From: Lantana camara
Taxonomy: Eukaryota; Streptophyta; Magnoliopsida; Lamiales; Verbenaceae
Direction: 5' to 3'
Assembly: GCA_037501455.1 (NCBI GenBank)
Contig: CM074859.1
Location: 90,292,894 to 90,356,893 of the forward strand
DNA: 64,000 nt
The notes under the pieces were generated by a model, which was not told the DNA's origin, did no database searches, and saw only the letters and a program-made list of their open reading frames with translations. Of this stretch, positions 1 through 13,067 are shown one piece after another. The position numbers were made by a program, and so were the translations under genes. How positions within the stretch are numbered: position 1 is the first letter of the stretch; each line of letters opens with the position of its first letter.

Positions 1-2533
1 TGCTTTGTAGGCTGCAATGCTTCCATCAACTCCAAGCTTTCTCTTAAAGATCCATTTGCAACCTATGGGTTTGACCCCATCAGGCAAATCTACCAAGGTC
101 CAAACTTGGTTGGAGTTCATGGAATCCATTTCGGATTTCATGGCTTCTATCCACTGTTCAGAGTCAGAATCTGAAAGTGCCTCCTCATATGTTAAAGGAT
201 CATTATCCTTTTGAGAGATTTCATGGAAGAATCCATACCATCTCTCCGGCTGTCTAGGAGTGCGTTCAGAACACCTTAGAGGAGGATTTTCGTGTGTATC
301 GAAATTCGTGATTGGTTGTAGTTGATCAGAGTGGGACGTTTCTTCAGTGGGTGATGTGGGGTCATTTTGTACTTCTTCTAATTCTATGATCTTGCCTTTC
401 TTTTCCTTAAGGAACGGTTCCTCAAGAAAAGTGGCATTTCTGGAAACAAACACCTTTTGCTCAAATTAATCATAGAAATAGTATCCTATGAATTCCTTAG
501 GATAACCTACAAAGTTGCATAAGTTAGAACGAGATTCTAACTTATTTCCCACTGTCCTCTTCACGTAAGCAGGACAACCCCAAATTCTTAAGTAAGAATA
601 ACTAGGGATTTTACCATGCCACATTTCATAGGGCGTTTTAGGGACTGACTTAGAGGGAACTAGATTCAAAATCTTTGCTGCACTTTCTAGGGCATAACCC
701 CAGAAAGAAGGTGGTAAGTCAGTGAAACTCATCATGGAACGAACCATATCAAGTAGGGTTCGATTCCTTCTCTCAGAAACTCCATTAAGCTGAGGAGTTC
801 CCGGAGGAGTCCACTGAGAGATAATCCCATTATCTTTGAGATGATTAAGGAATTCTTCACTAAGATACTCGCCTCCTCGATCAAATCGAAGTGCTTTGAT
901 CTTGTGACCAGTTTGGTTCTCAACCTCCTTTTGAAATTCTAAGAATTTCACAAAAGCTTCAGATTTATACTTCATTAAGTATACATAACCATACCGACTA
1001 AAGTCATCAGTAAAGGTTATGAAATACTGATGATTGCTTCTAGTGCTTACACTAAGCGGTCCACAAACATCAGTATGGATCAAATCCAAAACCTTAGTGG
1101 CACGTTCCACAGTTCCTTTAAAAGGGACTTTGGACATTTTTCCTTTGAGACAGGATTCGCAAGAAGTTAACTCTTTGAGATCATTTTCAGAGAATGATCC
1201 TAAAGTGTTTATCTTGCTAATTCTGTTCTTGGAAATGTGTCCTAATCTAGCGTGCCATAAGGGAGCTGAAACTTTGTCATCTCTCTTACGCTTTGTTTCT
1301 CGTTGTATATTCATAATATTGATATTTTGAGTTAGGTAAAGTCCATTACTTAGAGTACCGATATGAACGGAAGAGTTGTTCCGTTTGATAAAGTATTTAC
1401 CATTCTAAATATAAGTTTCATAACCTTCACAATCTAATATTGGAACTGAAATTATATTACGAATAATGCTCGGTACATAAAGGACTTTATTTAATACTAA
1501 CTCAAAACTACCTAAATCTAATCTAATTGTGCCTAAAGCTCGAGCTTCAACGTTTGAGCCATCGCCGATCTTCAAGACACATTCTCCTTCTTTGAGTTGT
1601 TGGACTTCACTTAGCATCTGTACATCATTACAGATATGAGTTCCACAACCGGTATCAAGTACCCAAGAACTAGAATTAATAGAAAGATTTACTTCAACGA
1701 GAAAGATACCTTTCTTTAGAGTAGCCTTGTACTCTGGGCAGTTTCTCCTCCAATGTCCTGCTTTGCCACAATGGAAGTAAACATCCACTTTCTGATCACG
1801 CTTCTTCTTTTGGGCCTTCCCCTTCGAAATGCCACCAGTGGGCCTAAGGGGTTTCTTTTTCATCTTTTGGGCTTTCTTGCCCTTACCTTTAGAAGGCCCA
1901 GAAGAGGAAGATGGAGCATTCACCATCAAAACCTTATTGTTCTTCTTGATCGTGCTTTCAGCAGTCACAAGCTGACTAATCAGCTCAGCTACAGTAGCAC
2001 CAGCATGATTCATGTTGAAGTTAAGGACAAATGGGTTGAATGATGGTGGGAGCGAAGCTAGCAACAAATCCACTGAAAGCTCATCTTTCTGTGGCATGTC
2101 CATGGAAGCAAGTTTCTCAGTAAGGGCAAGAAACTTGAGTCCATATTCATGGACACTTGAACCTTCCCTCATTCTCAAGTGGAACAATTCCTTTGAAATG
2201 TTATACCTTGTAACACGTTCATGAGGGCGGTAAAGTTGCTCTAAGTGGTCGTAAATCTCCCAAGCAAATTCCATGGCCTCATGTTGCCTTTGCAAGTCCG
2301 GAGACATGTTAGCCAACATAAGGCAACGGGCTTGGAGATTATCATCCTTCCACTTCTGAATCGCGTCCCGCTCGGCCCGAGTGGGAGCCTCCCCTTCGGG
2401 ACTAGGCTCCCCTTCGAAGAGAACATAAGTTCTCTTCTCAGAATCTAAAATGATTTTTAGATTCCTCAGAATAGTTGGGACCAGTCAACTTGTTTGACTC
2501 GAGGATCGATACAAGAGGGTTTTTGGTTGCCAT
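1..2533 (-). pseudogene. Copia-2 Gag-Pol pseudogene (partial, broken)
   Basis: This is the minus-strand counterpart of the Copia-1 polyprotein. The ATG is at 2533 (MATKNPLVSI...). Three lesions are visible against Copia-1. An 8-bp deletion at about 2470 shifts the frame soon after the start. A TAG at 1405-1407 replaces a Lys codon between protease and integrase. A TAA at 466-468 replaces a Gln codon after the integrase core. Gag-like sequence with a zinc knuckle (second Cys to His spacing kept, first residues reading YFHCGKAGHW, so the first Cys is lost), protease DTGCGTH and the integrase core are still readable. Pol is cut by the window start within reverse transcriptase. This copy cannot make full-length Gag-Pol. 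Confidence 0.92.
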
Positions 2534-4329
2534 TTCAAAACACGTAGAGAATCAAGGAATCTACGACCTAAATGGTAAAACAGAGAACTAGTGAGCATGC
2601 TGAATTATAACGATATACAAAAGATAAGGTCTTTAATCTAATGTAGCTCCCACTGGTTTTCAAAGATCTAGAATTCCCAAAGATCTAAGAGGAACACGTT
2701 TCCCAATGGGTACTAAGATCCTAGGCATTTTACCTCGAACCCACGACTCGCGGACATTCTAAGTAAGAACCCTAGGTAGGTACAACTTACCAATTCTAAC
2801 ACCTTTAGAATTCTTAGTAATTGTTTTTGCATCACCTATCTTTCAATATGGACCCACGACTCGTGCGACATCCATATTTACTTAGGCGTTAAGCTAGACC
2901 CATCAATCATAAGATCATGACCAAAACTTAGTTCGAACGACCCACGACTCGCGGACATCGCCCTTGCTAAAATTGACCACAAAATATTGACCATTTAAAA
3001 TGATTAATTAGGTAACTAAGAACTAATAAGCTCCACTAGCTATCCCACGACTCGCGGACAATAACTAGCTTTACTTACTAAACTTAAAACCTATTGATGG
3101 AATGCTAGGAATTTAATTCAAAATTTGCATCTCGAATTAAACACCTATTTGTTCGAAATTAGCTTAATATTTAATGGGAATTTTCGAATCAACCGGAGAG
3201 TTGTCCGGTTCGACCTCACCAACATATATGTTATCCAATTTTATTAGTCTTGATTAATGCAAGTACACTTAAATGCATATCAAACAAGCACATAAACAGA
3301 TAACATGTCCTAGCATGATACTAACATGTAATGATCATGGGTTCTACCTATCTTATGCGTGATATGTGGGAGCCACTCCACAATCACAAGTTCTAACATA
3401 CATGCCACATAAACAGTTTAAATCACATAAGGGAAAGCGGTAACAAAATACGAGCCCTATCTCTATTACATTTAACAATTGAGATTCCCCTCCCTAACAT
3501 TTTGAGGGGTCTTCACTTATGGCCTCCTTGTTACTTGAATGTGGTCCATCTTACTCCATGGGTGCATTGTCTCCAAAATGAAAATAAAACCTCACCACCT
3601 ATCTCTACTCTCAAATTACAATAAAAGGAAAAAGACATAAAGTAATAAGGCTCAATCTTCATATTGGCCTTAGACAATTACACGGGGCATACCCCGGCCT
3701 CAAAAACAGTAATATGGAAAGGCACATAATAAATCACATAACAGTACGCACATAAGTGAGGCTCCAACCTCAATTGAAAAACGCAACTATAGGGCTCCAA
3801 CCCCAATTTAAACCATCCATATGCATAAATTAAAACCATACATAGATCTAAACCCATGATCACCTAACATGCTTTTGCGAGAATTTAAATTTAGCCAATA
3901 AATTAAAATTCTCGTTTCAAGTCCTAATGACTTAAAACACGACTTAGATGCAATTCTTGTTCAAGAGCCTTTTCAATAAAACCCGAAAAACGACAAACCA
4001 ATAAAATTCCAATTAATTTCCAAAATTAATAATTTTATTCTTTCATTATTTTCAGAAAATAAAATTCATAATTTTCCCAAAATCCAAATCGCTTTAATTT
4101 CTCAAAAATCCCAATTTAATCAAAATTTTAAAATAATTTTATTTTAGCAAAACTGATTTTAAAAGATAAAATTAAGATAAAATTAAATCGGGATTTTCCG
4201 GACCGAAAACACGAAACACGAAAACACGAAATTAGGCCCGAAAGCATCCGCCCAAAGGAGGGCACTGCCGCGCGGCATCAGGCGCGCGCAAGCTGCGCGC
4301 ACAGCGTGCGGCAAATGCCGACTGCGTAA
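2534..4329 (-). other. Copia-2 untranslated leader, with four spaced copies of a 17-bp motif
   Basis: Non-coding stretch between the LTR remnant and gag, colinear with the Copia-1 leader. Four copies of CCCACGACTCGCGGACA (plus-strand form; one copy reads CCCACGACTCGTGCGACA) lie near 2742, 2852, 2941 and 3045, matching those at 15636-15953 in Copia-1. The GC-rich block near 4240-4325 is much shorter than in Copia-1 because of the deletion. No gene is supported. A 61-codon frame at 3678-3863 is discussed among the rejected items. Confidence 0.8.
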
Positions 4330-4455
4330 GGATGCTAGTTCTCTAATTAGTGTTTAGGCTTAACCTAGGGTTTAATTTAATCTTGGAGAAAGGAAGGTGT
4401 TCAACACATGAACCAAGAATTGTCAATTAGCTCCATAAGGAGCTCGAGCTCCCCT

Positions 4456-4463
4456 ATTTATAG
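4456..4463 (-). promoter_or_regulatory. TATA box of the Copia-2 LTR
   Basis: TATAAATA on the minus strand, in the same C-rich context followed by GGGGAGCTC as the Copia-1 TATA box at 13470. It lies about 330 bp downstream of the CACGTG array. Confidence 0.6.
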
Positions 4464-4792
4464 AGAGGGGAGTGCCGAAATTCCTAGTCCTTTATGGGCT
4501 AGGATTTTGGTCCCTCTCTCCTATTACTTGATCATCAAGTATTTTCCAACTTTGACTTTGAATTCTAATTCAAGTCAACTTTTAAGAGAGCTAAAAATAT
4601 CCAAACTATTTTTGGATAATTTTATACTTTATTTATTATAAAATAAATAACTTATTTTTATCTAATTAATTAATTCGTAATTAATTAACTAGATTATTTT
4701 CTCCAAAATTAGACTTTCTTTTTAATTCAAAATTAAACCAAAGTCTATTAAATAATTAACTAATTAATTATTTAATATATATATTAAACAAT

Positions 4793-4861
4793 CACGTGTG
4801 GCACACGTGTCACAATGACACGTGTCCAGTCACGTGACCCACACGTGTGGTTTCACACGTG
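4793..4861. promoter_or_regulatory. Array of six CACGTG (G-box) palindromes in the Copia-2 LTR
   Basis: CACGTG occurs at 4793, 4804, 4819, 4831, 4842 and 4856, six copies in 69 bp. Several are extended to CACACGTGTG or GACACGTGTC. CACGTG is the established core bound by plant bZIP and bHLH factors and is the centre of many ABA-response elements. That it drives this LTR is inference from its place upstream of the TATA box. Confidence 0.7.
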
Positions 4862-6009
4862 TGGAACCCTCTAGGCTCGATTAACTCGTTTAATCATTTT
4901 CAAGCCTCAACTCATGTAACCAAGTTGTTGTGTGTGACCCTCTAGGTTCTCAATTCAATTAGCAGTGACCCCAATTAATTAATTCACTAATTAATTAATC
5001 AGTCCACAGATTAAACGACCATAGTCTAGCAACAGGTGTTTAACCCCTAGCTGAATTGGAATGTTCGGATTCGACAGAACCTTTAAGTCATTGATTCATG
5101 TGAGATACAATCCTCCTACTTACTATCTCTCAACCAAGATCTAGGGCAAGGGAATAATCAGAACCCTAATAATCTGGTCTTAAAGCTAAGTGCATTTCAT
5201 ATCCATTTGATCTCAATCCAAGAAACCCTTTTCTTGATGTCTTGATCTACTGCCTTGGCCAAGGACTCCATATGGCATATGAATGACTTACACAATAAGA
5301 GATCACCTTGCAAATGCAAGTGTAGGTCCTTTCTTGATTCTCATTCACTTTCATGAGTCACTTGTGCAGCCCCAGCATAAGCCTTGAATCAGTTGTCTAA
5401 GGCGACACCCTTTAAAGCTTATACCTAAGACTACAGAGTTAACTCATAAAGTGACAAGGAACCTCAAGTCTAAGGATCAATTAATCACATCAATGACTCG
5501 TGAGATATTTCCTAATCTGGAAGTTTCCATTTCCTGAAATAGAAACTTCCTTTCCCATTTAGGAATGTTCTCACACGGGGCACATCAGTGAACTTACTTA
5601 TTAAAGTAAGCACCCTCATGTATCACGCACGTATCAACTAGACACTTTCCACCTCCATGAAACAAGGTGGTCCTTCTTAAGGGCGTGATCCCACAAGCAA
5701 GCCTTAGAGGAGTCAGGTTGACACTCCCACTGTCTGTAGGACTCATCGGCTTGGAGTATTTTACTAATCATGACTTATGTGATATAGGGCTCGTTTCATG
5801 AACCATTTCACCTAAATGGTAGAGTCCTAAAGTCATCAGGATTAGGGGAGTTCTCATACATGCACAGCTAAAGTAAACGCATACCAAACAAGAGCATATA
5901 AAGAAGTGTTGCCTCAATTCGTTATTTCATTCAAAGATTGTCTGTGATTACAATAAGGAAAAGCACAAAGCGGATATACAATCGGCTTTCTAGGGCACTA
6001 TTCCTAACA

Positions 6010-6871
6010 AAAACCTCTAAATTCAAGCTCGAAAAACTAGCTTCCAAACTAGCCATACCCTTCTTTCTACTCAAGGCATCGGCTACCACATTGGCTTTAC
6101 TAGGGTGGTATTAGATTTTGCAATCATAATCCTCTAGAAACTCCACCCAACGCCTCTGTCTCACATTCAAATCCTTTTGAGAAAAGAGATACTTAAGGCT
6201 CTGATGATCGGTAAACAAACATTGCACCGTAAAGATAGTGTCGCCACTTCAACAAAGCAAACACGACGGTGGCCAATTCAAGGTCTTGAATAGGGTAATT
6301 CTTCTCATGCTCCTTCAACATCCTTCAAGCATAAGCTACCACTCTACCATTCTACATCAAAACACATCCAAAACCCTCTTTGGAAGCATCTGTATAAACT
6401 GCATAACCCTCAGTACCCTCGGGTAGGGTAAGAACCGGTGCTGAAGTGAACTTCACCTTTAAAATCTGAAAGCTGGCCTCAAACTTGTAATTCCACTCAA
6501 ACTGTACCTCTTTCTTAGTTAACCGGGTCAACGGGACGGCAATCTTAGAGAAGTCCTTAACGAACCTGCGATAATACCCTGCTAACCCATGAAAACTTCT
6601 AATCTCTGAGGCATTTCTTGGTCTCTCCCAATGCAGCACAGACTCAATCTTGGATGGATCAACTTTAACTCCGTTACCTGAAATGATATGGCCTAGGAAT
6701 ATTACTCTATATATCCAAAACTCACACTTGCTGAACTTAGCATAAAGCTTGTGTTCCCTTAGTGTTTCTAAGAAGAATCGAAGATGTTGTGCATGCTCTT
6801 CAGCGGACCTCGAATATACCAGAATGTCGTCTATAAAGATCACCACAAATTTGTCAAGAAAAAGCTTGAAC
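6010..6871 (-). pseudogene. Gypsy-A pol fragment: second half of reverse transcriptase and RNase H
   Basis: This minus-strand piece starts [18 protein letters not shown], so the RT catalytic Asp pair is intact. It continues through [15 protein letters not shown] and [15 protein letters not shown] to the RNase H start [16 protein letters not shown]. Stop codons follow from about 6352 downward, in the rest of RNase H. The piece continues from 22200 across the solo LTR-3 insertion; the two halves meet at TGAAC. Its low-coordinate end is cut by Copia-2 before integrase. It is defunct. Confidence 0.9.
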
Positions 6872-7773
6872 TGTGACACCCCGTCTCTTCGGCAATCCAG
6901 GTATGACGTCACGTGAGTTTTTCTTTACGTAATTATGTGATTTAATTCCTTAATTGTGTCTTAATTTTAATTATATTTGAACTTTGTGAATTTATTTGAA
7001 ATTATTTCTTCCTTGAATTTATAACTTGTTTAATTAATTTGTAATTGCATGATGTATTTGAATTATTTGAATCTAATTAATTGTGGCTTGCTTGGACCCT
7101 AAACCTTTTAAACCGAATTGACCGAACCAGAGACTTTTGAACTGAACCATTTTTTCCTTGAACCGAACTGGCTCAGCTATAAAGACTGAACCATTCTTTC
7201 TCCTTCTTCATTTCATATAAAGCAATAGCAGCCCAAGCCAAGGAGAAGCCAAACCCTCCATTTTTCTCTTCCAACTTCAAGAGCCATTTTCTCCTTCGTT
7301 TCTCCACCTTTTCACGAGCTGAAGTAAGTTTCGGAATCCCCACGATGTGCTCTTTAATTCTATGCTTGAATCTTGAGTTATGGTGGTGTGTATGGACTTA
7401 TATGATCAAGCTTGTAAATAGTGAGGGTTTTGCCTAAATTTGAATTCTTGAGCTATGTGATGGTTTTCTTTGATTCTTAACTCCATTTATGAGACCTACT
7501 TGGTGTGTATATTGTGTTTATTGCATGAAATTTGTTGGTAAATGATTTAAATACAAGATGACATTTTTTAGCTTGAATTTCTTCAATATGGATTTGGATG
7601 ATTATGGCTTCGAATCTTATTTTTCTCGAGTTTTAAGCATGCGTATATGATTCTTATATGATATTTGTTGTTATGTTTGAACTTGGATTGATTTGGTTGA
7701 GTTTTGGCCTTGTTTTGGCTTTTTCCCCCCATTCTTCTGTTTTTCGAGAATAGACTTACGCGCCAGACGCAGG

Positions 7774-7896
7774 CGAAACAGCCATTTCGGCCTCTTTTGA
7801 AAATTGGAAACAGCCGTTTCGGCTTAGCAGGAATGAGAGTCTGAGTCTTGGAAATAGTTGTTTTGGGGTTGTACTGAAAATGGAAACGGCCGTTTC
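7774..7896. repeat. Palindrome cluster in LTR-3
   Basis: Near-palindromes CGAAACAGCCATTTCG (7774-7789) and GAAACAGCCGTTTC (7807-7820), one decayed copy near 7850, and the perfect palindrome GAAACGGCCGTTTC (7883-7896). The cluster lies about 0.9-1.0 kb into the LTR, the same relative place as in the other Gypsy LTRs of this window. Confidence 0.75.
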
Positions 7897-8794
7897 GAGT
7901 CTCGAAGGAGGTCAGTGACTTGCATCATATCTCATGCATATCTTTACATTTGCCGTGCATCGTATTTGGTTCATATAGAGTCTAAGTCTTGGGCTTTTGT
8001 GTTTTCTTTTCGGACGAGGTCGCCGGTGTTGAGCCCGAGGCGTAGTGTTGTCCGCTCTCACTTTTTCCTTTTCAAGCACAAGGTGAGGTTTAGGATTTGG
8101 GTATAGCTATCGACCTAAAGCCTTTATGTGATGTTTTCTAGCCTTGCATGTGATTATATACTATATATACAATCAAATAAGTGTTGAATATGGTATGTTT
8201 ATGCCTTATGGAACAAGTTTGGTTTGAAAGTTAAATATAAAGACATATGTAAGCTATTTTGGAAATGCTATTAAGTTCAAGTTCGGTAGCGAGTTTTGCC
8301 ATGAAAGATTGCTATATGATATGTATAAGTGAATGTGGGCCCTAGGAACTATGGGTAAGGAATCCCCGGGATAGTATTGGGACGTTGGGGCCTGACCTGT
8401 AAATAGTTCCATCCAAGGTATCACGTGTGACCCTGGAGCTAGGGACGGTGTGGTATTTTGATACCTTCGGTGTAAAAGCCGGGGAGGGCACGTTGTGGGT
8501 TAGCTACCCCACGTGAGTTTGTTAAAGTTATAGATGGTTAGGGCCGTGCGTGGCTCTTCCATCAATGGTGTGGCGAAGGGATAGGTTTACGATTTCTATT
8601 TTGATATGATTAATGAGTAAAGGTTGGAAGCTCGTACTCACCGAGCATGTGGTATGATTTGATATAGGAATTATGAATCGGAATAGAGTTTATGAAAATG
8701 ATTTTTAAGTATATATGTAAGTTTGTTTTGAAACATTTTGGTTTGCAAAACCTATTCCCGATTCATGAGTCCACTTTTGGTTATATATTATGCG

Positions 8795-8853
8795 TTATAT
8801 ATATATATAGGGTGCGGGTGTGCGTTAGCCCCCTCACTCAGTCAGTTGACTGA
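8795..8853 (+). promoter_or_regulatory. TATA-like run followed by TCAGTC stem-loop in LTR-3
   Basis: An alternating TA run at 8795-8809 is followed about 30 bp later by TCAGTCAGTTGACTGA (8838-8853). A matching TATA-like stretch plus TCAGTC...GACTGA occurs in every Gypsy LTR here. The likely reading is core promoter and transcript 5' end, which is inference from spacing only. Confidence 0.5.
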
Positions 8854-10128
8854 CCCTCGCTTTATCTTTAAGTTGCAGGTACTCTTGGCGTGAGCTAGGC
8901 GGAGAGGTGTGTCTTTCGAGTCGCACTTGTCGGTATAGGTCTTGTTGGGTTGCATGCGTGTGCATACACTTTATATTATGTATAATTATACCTTGAATAC
9001 TTGAATATTGATATTTTGTTCTACTGAGGCAGTGTCGACCATTGTACATGTTGTATATGATGATGGTACCTACATATATCTATGATATGCATCTACTTTA
9101 CTTGTCATAGTTTTATTTTATTCGCTTCTGCGGCACTCTAGTTGTGTTGTTAGCTCCGCCTAGCATAGGGTGTGAGTTGGTCTCTCGTTCGCTATGATTC
9201 GGATTCGGGTTCGGATTTCCCATTTTGTAGCCGGGTTTGGGTCTTAGTACGTGTAACGCCCCGGTTTTTCCATTTATGCATTATGCGTTATTATTATAAT
9301 TTTCATATATTTTATTTTCATTAACTTATGTGAAATTTCTTTTAACGTGAAATTTACGTGAATTAATTACTAATGTGATTAAATGCTCTTATATGTTTAC
9401 TTGATCATTTCATAAATTGTGAACTTAATTCTATAACACGAAGGGGTTAAGTGATCTTTTGTGTAGAGATAAGACTTGTTGCATTAATTCAAATATTAGG
9501 GGGACTTATGTGCAAATTTTGGAGAGACACACATATTCATGCAAGACTTTGGTGTATATCATGTATCTCTTCCATTCCATTCCATTACATTCCATTTTAT
9601 TCAAGAGATAAAATCCCACACACTTTCACACACTCAATACCGGTATTTACACCAAGGGAGAGAAGGAGGATTTCACCATAACTCAAGCTAGATTTTAAGG
9701 AATTGTGGAGCTAGGATCATCAACATCATCATATCTTCATTTCATCCTTTCTTCTTGGCTTCAAGGTATAACTTGGGAATTTGATAAATCTCTTGAGTTG
9801 TGATTGAGTAGGGTTTATGGAGTAATTGATGAATTCATGCATATTGGAGCTGGAAGCATGCTTAGGATTGAAAAGGAAGTGGAATTGCATGAACATATTG
9901 AATTTCATGAAGGTTGGAAGCATATATGTGGGGTTTTATGGACCAATTCTTGAAGGGTTGATGCATATTTCATGTGTTGATTGATGTATAAGTGAAGTAT
10001 AATGTGTATTTGATGTAACTAAGTGATTGTTATGGAGTGAGTTTGCTTTGGTTTGATGTTGATTGGCTTGGGAGCCTTTTTCCCGCGAATCCCCTATTTT
10101 CCCCTGTTATTCCTCACCCAGCGGCTTC

Positions 10129-10292
10129 CCAAACGCCCGTTTGGCCCCTTAGTTCAAATCCTAAATGCCCGTTTCACTACCCAGAATTTCGTCCAGAGGC
10201 TTCCCAAACGCCCGTTTGGTCTCCTAGTTGTTTTTCCAAACGCCCGTTTGGCACTATTACAGCTTTTAGACCAATTTTGAAACGGCCGTTTC
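10129..10292. repeat. Palindrome cluster in LTR-2
   Basis: Three copies of CCAAACGCCCGTTTGG (10129-10144, 10204-10219, 10236-10251), a weaker copy near 10162-10175, and the perfect palindrome GAAACGGCCGTTTC at 10279-10292. The spacing is irregular. Each copy is symmetrical around ACG(C/G)CCGT. Confidence 0.78.
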
Positions 10293-11593
10293 TCCCTCAT
10301 ACGAACTCCAAATGACCTGATTTTTAAACCATTGAAACCTCTTGAAGTCTAGAACAACCTAAAATTGGAATTACCTCGTTATCTTTTGTCATTGGTGAGA
10401 TGTAAACAATTATTTTAGGTGTCACTACTTTCCCGACAAATTCCATTCACCTAATTTTAAGCTTACGCCATTTTTGCCTCACTTTGAACTAGAAAACGAG
10501 CCATATACCATTTTAAAGGTATACTTGTCTAGTTTCATTCCCAACAAAAAAAACCCAATTCCAATTTCTAGAACTTTAGATATTCCCATTTTTCCACAGC
10601 ATGTGCATTTTCGTGAATTGTCGATTTTTGCCAAACTTCATCAAAACCCTTCTTATTGCATTTCTTTCACTTCCTTGGCTCCCGTATGTGATTTATATGA
10701 GTTATATAATTGATTTATTGATAATTATGCTCCTATTTGATACTTTATTGGGAATTTAGATACATTCATGATATTTAATGATTGTAAAGGCATGATTGAC
10801 ATTACATGACCTTGCCGTTCGTCTTAAATGGTTCATATGAGTCGAGTCTTATGTACACAGATCACGGTCCCGGTGATGAGGAACACGCTCCGTAGGGTGC
10901 TTCCTTGCTTCTTTTGGTTGGTAGAGGTGACGTTTAATTACTAGATATATAGAACCCGTACAACCCCTAAATGATGTTTTAGGCCAAAATGTATATATAT
11001 ATATATCTTTCTCAAAACCTATCGTGATTGCAAATGATCCCGTGACCTATTGAAATATCGTGTTATCGTGATTGATCGTGTTTTGGCGAGTAAACATGTC
11101 ATGTTCACTTGGGCCCGAGGGTAGTGTATTGAGCCAACCGAGGAGGCAAGGGCTGACGGGTAACTCTTGCACTATCCTAACAACTTTGGGATGCCCCCTG
11201 AACCCACTAGGAGATTAGTGGGAGAAGGAGTCCCGGGCATAGGGACTCATGAACCCTATGCTCACCGTGATTGGGTGGTGGGGCCTTGCAATCCCACCAT
11301 CACCAGAGGAGAAGGAGATCGTGAAATTGCTACTTGTGCACTATAATTGACTGCATGATCACTTAACCGTTTATAACTTAATCATGGTAATGTTCACTAT
11401 TGGTGTAAGGTTGGAGAATTACCCTCACTTGCCGGGCCACTGATTGAATTAAAATGAATTGATTGATTGATATTGTTAAATTGGATAGTTGAAGTCTCGG
11501 GCGAGATCTAGTTTATTATTGAACTTATATTGTCCTTTTTATAAAACCTTACCCGAGACTATAACTTGCATGATATGTGTGCTAATATTTATT

Positions 11594-11626
11594 TATAAAC
11601 CCCTCACTCAGTCGTTGGTAGACTGA
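11594..11626 (+). promoter_or_regulatory. TATAAA and TCAGTC stem-loop in LTR-2
   Basis: TATAAA at 11594-11599 is followed by CCCCTCAC and the stem TCAGTC (11608) / GACTGA (ending 11626) with a seven-base loop. Downstream comes GTGCTAGGCGGGA, also conserved in the other Gypsy LTRs of the window. Confidence 0.5.
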
Positions 11627-13067
11627 CACCTCAACATTTTTAGGTACTCACGGTCGTGTGCTAGGCGGGAGTCCGAGTTGTGTCTTTTATTCAGTTGGGT
11701 CTAACACCATCACATGTACCTTATTGATGCATATATAGATTGTTATGGCCTTTGGTACTTACGTATGTTTCATTATGTTTTGGAAGATTTAAAGTGTATT
11801 TGTAAGTGATGAAGTTGAATTTGAAGAATGATAATGAAATGCATGTATATCCTATTCTCATGTTATTGTTTATGCATGGTTATATCTAATTGAGGGTTAG
11901 TCCCGCCTAGCTAGTGGTTGTTAGGAATAGTGCCCTAGAAAGCCGATTGTATATCCGCTTTGTGCTTTTCCTTATTGTAATCACAGACAATCTTTGAATA
12001 AAATAACGAATTGAGGCAACACTTCTTTATATGCTCTTGTTTGGTATGCGTTTACTTTTGCTGTGCATGTATGAGAACTCCCCTAATCCTGATGACTTTT
12101 AGGACTCTACCATTTAGGTGAAATGGTTCATGAAACGAGCCCTATATCACATAAGTCATGATTAGTAAAATACTCCAAGCCGATGAGTCCTACAGACAGT
12201 GGGAGTGTCAACCTGACTCCTCTAAGGCTTGCTTGTGGGATCACGCCCTTAAGAAGGACCACCTTGTTTCATGGAGGTGCAAAGTGTATAGTTGATACGT
12301 GCGTGATACATGAGGGTGCTTACTTTAATAAGTAAGTTCACTGAGGTGCCCCGTGTGAGAACATTCCTAAATGGGAAAGGAAGTTTCTATTTCAGGAAAT
12401 GGAAACTTCCAGATTAGGAAATATCTCACGAGTCATTGATGTGATTAATTGATCCTTAGACTTGAGGTTCCTTGTCACTTTATGAGTTAACTCTGTAGTC
12501 TTAGGCATAAGCTTTAAAGGGTGTCGCCTTAGACAACTGATTCAAGGCTTATGCTGGGACTGCACAAGTGACTCATGAAAGTGAATGAGAATCAAGATAG
12601 GACCTACACTTGCATTTGCAAGGTGATCTCTTATTGTGTAAGTCATTCATATGCCATATGGAGTCCTTGGCCAAGGCAGTAGATCAAGACATCAAGAAAA
12701 GTGTTTCTTGGATTGAGATCAAATGGATATGAAATGCACTTAGCTTTAAGACCGGATTATTAGGGTTCTGATTATTCCCTTGCCCTAGATCTTGGTTGAG
12801 AGATAGTAAGTAGGAGGATTGTATCTCACATGATTCAATGACTTAAAGGTTCTGTCGAATCCGAACATTCCAATTCAGCTAGGGGTTAAACACCTGTTGC
12901 TAGACTATGGTCGTTTAATCTGTGGACTGATTAATTAATTAGTGAATTAATTAATTAGGGTCACTGCTAATTGAATTGAGAACCTAGAGGGTCACACACA
13001 ACAACTTGGTTACATGAGTTGAGGCTTGAAAATGATTAAACGAGTTAATCGGACCAAGAGGGTTCCA

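Larger units (their letters stand above)
1..6009 (-). mobile_element. Copia-2: partial Ty1/Copia element, same family as Copia-1, truncated by the window edge
   Basis: On the minus strand this reads LTR, leader, gag-pol, and is closely similar to Copia-1 (11919-22041). The LTR begins TGTTAGGAATAGTGCCC at 6009. The left edge corresponds to about position 18697 of Copia-1, inside reverse transcriptase, so the rest of pol and the 3' LTR are outside the window. The 3' end of the 5' LTR, the primer-binding site and part of the leader are deleted near 4330. The element interrupts the RNase H / integrase region of Gypsy-A. Its target-site duplication cannot be checked because the other end is missing. 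With no primer-binding site and a broken reading frame it should be non-autonomous. Confidence 0.93.
4330..6009 (-). repeat. Copia-2 5' LTR, truncated at its 3' end
   Basis: About 1680 bp colinear with the first 1687 bp of the 1948-bp Copia-1 LTR, starting TGTTAGGAATAG at 6009. It stops at the sequence CATCCTTAC. Directly after that comes GC-rich leader, so about the last 260 bp of the LTR and the primer-binding site are missing. It contains a G-box array and a TATA box in the same order as Copia-1. Confidence 0.9.

Noticed and set aside
6352..6912. A 186-codon minus-strand frame starting at 6912 as a complete gene
   Set aside because: Its first 14 codons are LTR-3 sequence. The true Gypsy-A RT segment starts at 6871, at the TGAAC duplication.
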